Source: Candidatus Magasanikbacteria bacterium RIFCSPLOWO2_02_FULL_44_11 (GTDB lineage: Bacteria; Patescibacteriota; Patescibacteriia; Magasanikbacterales; GWA2-37-8). Taken from it: 7,321 bases of DNA. The stretch is from NCBI GenBank assembly GCA_001783035.1, contig MFQK01000049.1, positions 4,725 to 12,045 of the forward strand, given 5' to 3'. How positions within the stretch are numbered: position 1 is the first letter of the stretch; each line of letters starts with the position of its first letter. Positions 6,033-7,321 of this stretch are shown one piece after another. The notes below the pieces were generated by a model. It had not been told where the DNA came from. It searched no databases and saw nothing but the letters and a program-made list of their open reading frames with translations. The position numbers were made by a program, and so were the translations under genes.

Positions 6033-7220
6033 CTATTCTCCGACAACAAGCATCGTCATTGTCTCGTTGTGGAAATACGCCGGAGTGCCTTTTTTGCCGG
6101 CAAGCGGACCTTGCTCTCCGTAAGTGTAAAATCCGATCATCGGCACTTCTCCACCGCCAAGCGCTTGTTTGACCGCGACATTTTCTTCGTTGCAGCGTAC
6201 TCCAAATAATTTATTACGGGCCATACAATTAAACATAAGCACAAATTTTGCTCTCTGGCCCCGGAGCTCTTCTTTGGCGGTTTGAGCGGCCATCTCTGCC
6301 GCTTCTATTGCCGCATCTCGATCCCCGATCATTAAACGAATGGGCGTGCCTTCCGGAATCGCGGCAGCCATAATAATTTCTCCTTTTTCATTCGCCACTA
6401 CTGGATCTCGGATTAAAAACTCGTCACTCCCGGGAACTGCGATACCAAGCGGATACGTGTAGGCCATACGCGCCAGCGGCTCTTTGACTAAATCGGAGGC
6501 ATTTTTACCAAAATAATCCTGATACACTTTCAACGCCGGCTCATGATTTATTTCTTTGAGCGCCACGCCTTCCGCTTTGGTAACAGTCAGCGGCAATCCA
6601 ACCGGTTCCCAGCCATGCCTAATCCCAAACCCGTACGAGAAATTGCCTGAAACTCCTATACCAACCACCGAATCGGTAAGCAATTTACCATGGCAATACT
6701 CAAAAGTTTTTTTAAACAGATAATCATCTCCGGTGGAGCCACCGATAATTGGAAAGTTTTTCCCGAGAATCGATTTTGCCCCCTCAACAATAGCCGCTCC
6801 ATTCCCCGTCATGCCATCCGGAATCATAATGAAGAGATCCGGTTTCTGGTTGCCGCTCGCGGAAATTACATTTTTAGCCGCCTCGGCTCCGGCATTGAAG
6901 CTGTCCTTAGAAACTTTAGAGCCACAGCCAACATGAAATTTTATTTGATCCGAAACAATGGCCATGACGTTTACCGCATCGTACAATGACGCCCAAGAAG
7001 TGATTTCTCCGGCGGCGGTTCCTCCAACAATCGGCACACCGGAAACCTCCGCGTTCGCGCCGGCAAGTAATTCTTTCTGGTCATATTTAATGGAAGAAAA
7101 CATAAAAATAATATCGGGCTTTCTCCCATCAAGTTTTGTTACGGCTTCGCGCACCGCTGCCCGCGCCGCTTTGCGCGGTTCTGTAATATTTTGTTGTGTT
7201 CCAACTCCGGCTTTGATCAT
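6033..7220 (-). CDS. FIST domain sensory protein (FIST_N plus FIST_C)
   Basis: A 395-residue protein covering the whole FIST architecture with no other domain. FIST_N spans about 1-205 with VPIVGGTAAGEI (62-73) and FPIIGGSTGDD (156-166), the glycine-rich turns typical of the family. FIST_C spans about 220-370 with FNCMAR (330-335; NCSGR-like) and GFYTYGEQGP (363-372). FIST is described as an intracellular ligand-sensing module linked to signal transduction, with amino acids or their derivatives proposed as ligands. No signal peptide or membrane segment is seen. The ATG at 7218-7220 has no Shine-Dalgarno, only A/T sequence before it. The next gene is a histidine kinase whose ribosome site lies inside the end of this frame, consistent with the FIST protein serving as sensor partner for that kinase; this pairing is inference. 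Confidence 0.93.
   Translation of the reverse strand: MIKAGVGTQQNITEPRKAARAAVREAVTKLDGRKPDIIFMFSSIKYDQKELLAGANAEVSGVPIVGGTAAGEITSWASLYDAVNVMAIVSDQIKFHVGCGSKVSKDSFNAGAEAAKNVISASGNQKPDLFIMIPDGMTGNGAAIVEGAKSILGKNFPIIGGSTGDDYLFKKTFEYCHGKLLTDSVVGIGVSGNFSYGFGIRHGWEPVGLPLTVTKAEGVALKEINHEPALKVYQDYFGKNASDLVKEPLARMAYTYPLGIAVPGSDEFLIRDPVVANEKGEIIMAAAIPEGTPIRLMIGDRDAAIEAAEMAAQTAKEELRGQRAKFVLMFNCMARNKLFGVRCNEENVAVKQALGGGEVPMIGFYTYGEQGPLAGKKGTPAYFHNETMTMLVVGE
6038..6041 (-). promoter_or_regulatory. Ribosome binding site of the histidine kinase gene
   Basis: GGAG on the minus strand lies six bases upstream of the ATG at 6031, inside the last codons of the FIST gene. It decides the kinase start: the TTG at 6047-6049 farther upstream has no such site at the right distance. 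The overlap with the FIST frame implies that ribosomes ending on FIST re-initiate on the kinase. Confidence 0.8.
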
Positions 7221-7232
7221 AATTTATAATTT

Positions 7233-7299
7233 TATTAGCTAGCGAAGCGAGCAGCGTGAAAGTGTCTTCACTTTCACTCCCGAGCGAGCGACGCTAATA
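7233..7299. repeat. Palindromic region upstream of the FIST gene
   Basis: A perfect 9-bp inner hairpin (GTGAAAGTG at 7256-7264 with CACTTTCAC at 7269-7277, loop TCTT) is nested in an outer 7-bp inverted repeat (TATTAGC at 7233-7239 with GCTAATA at 7293-7299). The parts between are purine-rich with repeated GCGAGC in both arms, and do not pair well. There is no T-run following on the minus strand, so a terminator is unlikely. It lies 13 to 80 bases before the FIST start codon and may be in its leader or be an intergenic palindromic repeat unit. Confidence 0.7.
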
Positions 7300-7321
7300 T
7301 GAGGTTTAATACCGGTTATTT

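Noticed and set aside
6047..6049. TTG start for the histidine kinase
   Set aside because: The ATG at 6031 has a properly spaced GGAG; the TTG has none and would only add six residues without similarity.
7256..7277. Rho-independent terminator upstream of FIST
   Set aside because: The hairpin is perfect but no T-run follows on either strand.

Overview
The window looks like bacterial chromosome from a Patescibacteria (CPR)-like organism. The lineage is inferred from style only: a LolD/MacB-type ABC pair with no adhesin or fusion-protein partner, a soluble PAS histidine kinase of the type common in those genomes, a likely leaderless promoter, and GC-rich palindromes in moderately AT-rich DNA. 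No marker gene is present. TGA and TAG both act as ordinary stops, so nothing suggests the UGA-glycine code.

Left part, minus strand. The 5' end of a gene for a secreted or membrane-anchored protein (1-295) runs off the left edge. Upstream of it lie a possible extended -10 promoter and a clear rho-independent terminator (362-383). The terminator closes a two-gene ABC operon: an ATPase (1600-2931) and a FtsX/MacB-type permease (414-1613) whose reading frames overlap by 14 bases. The ATPase carries an extra C-terminal region of about 200 residues, and this appears to contain two diverged copies of one domain of about 65 residues.

Centre, 2932-3283, a divergent intergenic region. It holds a strong promoter for the ABC operon placed so that transcription should start at the ATG, a 14-bp tandem array (five perfect copies and one degenerate) that touches the -35 box, a small inverted repeat, a stretch that reads like a decayed transposase fragment, and a strong rightward promoter. 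That promoter drives an ABC-F family ATPase gene (3284-4744, plus strand), a ribosome-associated protein rather than a transporter.

Right part, minus strand. A FIST-domain sensory protein (6033-7220) is followed after one base by a soluble PAS histidine kinase (4775-6031). They are almost certainly co-transcribed and translationally coupled, so a FIST sensor feeding a cytoplasmic kinase is the likely circuit; no response regulator is in the window. The kinase carries an in-frame, GC-rich insert encoded by a long imperfect palindrome, and a second palindromic structure lies upstream of the FIST gene. ABC-F and kinase genes converge with 30 bases between them and no recognisable terminator.

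The points most worth following up are the duplicated unknown domain on the ABC ATPase, the palindrome inside the kinase gene, and the tandem array abutting the ABC promoter.
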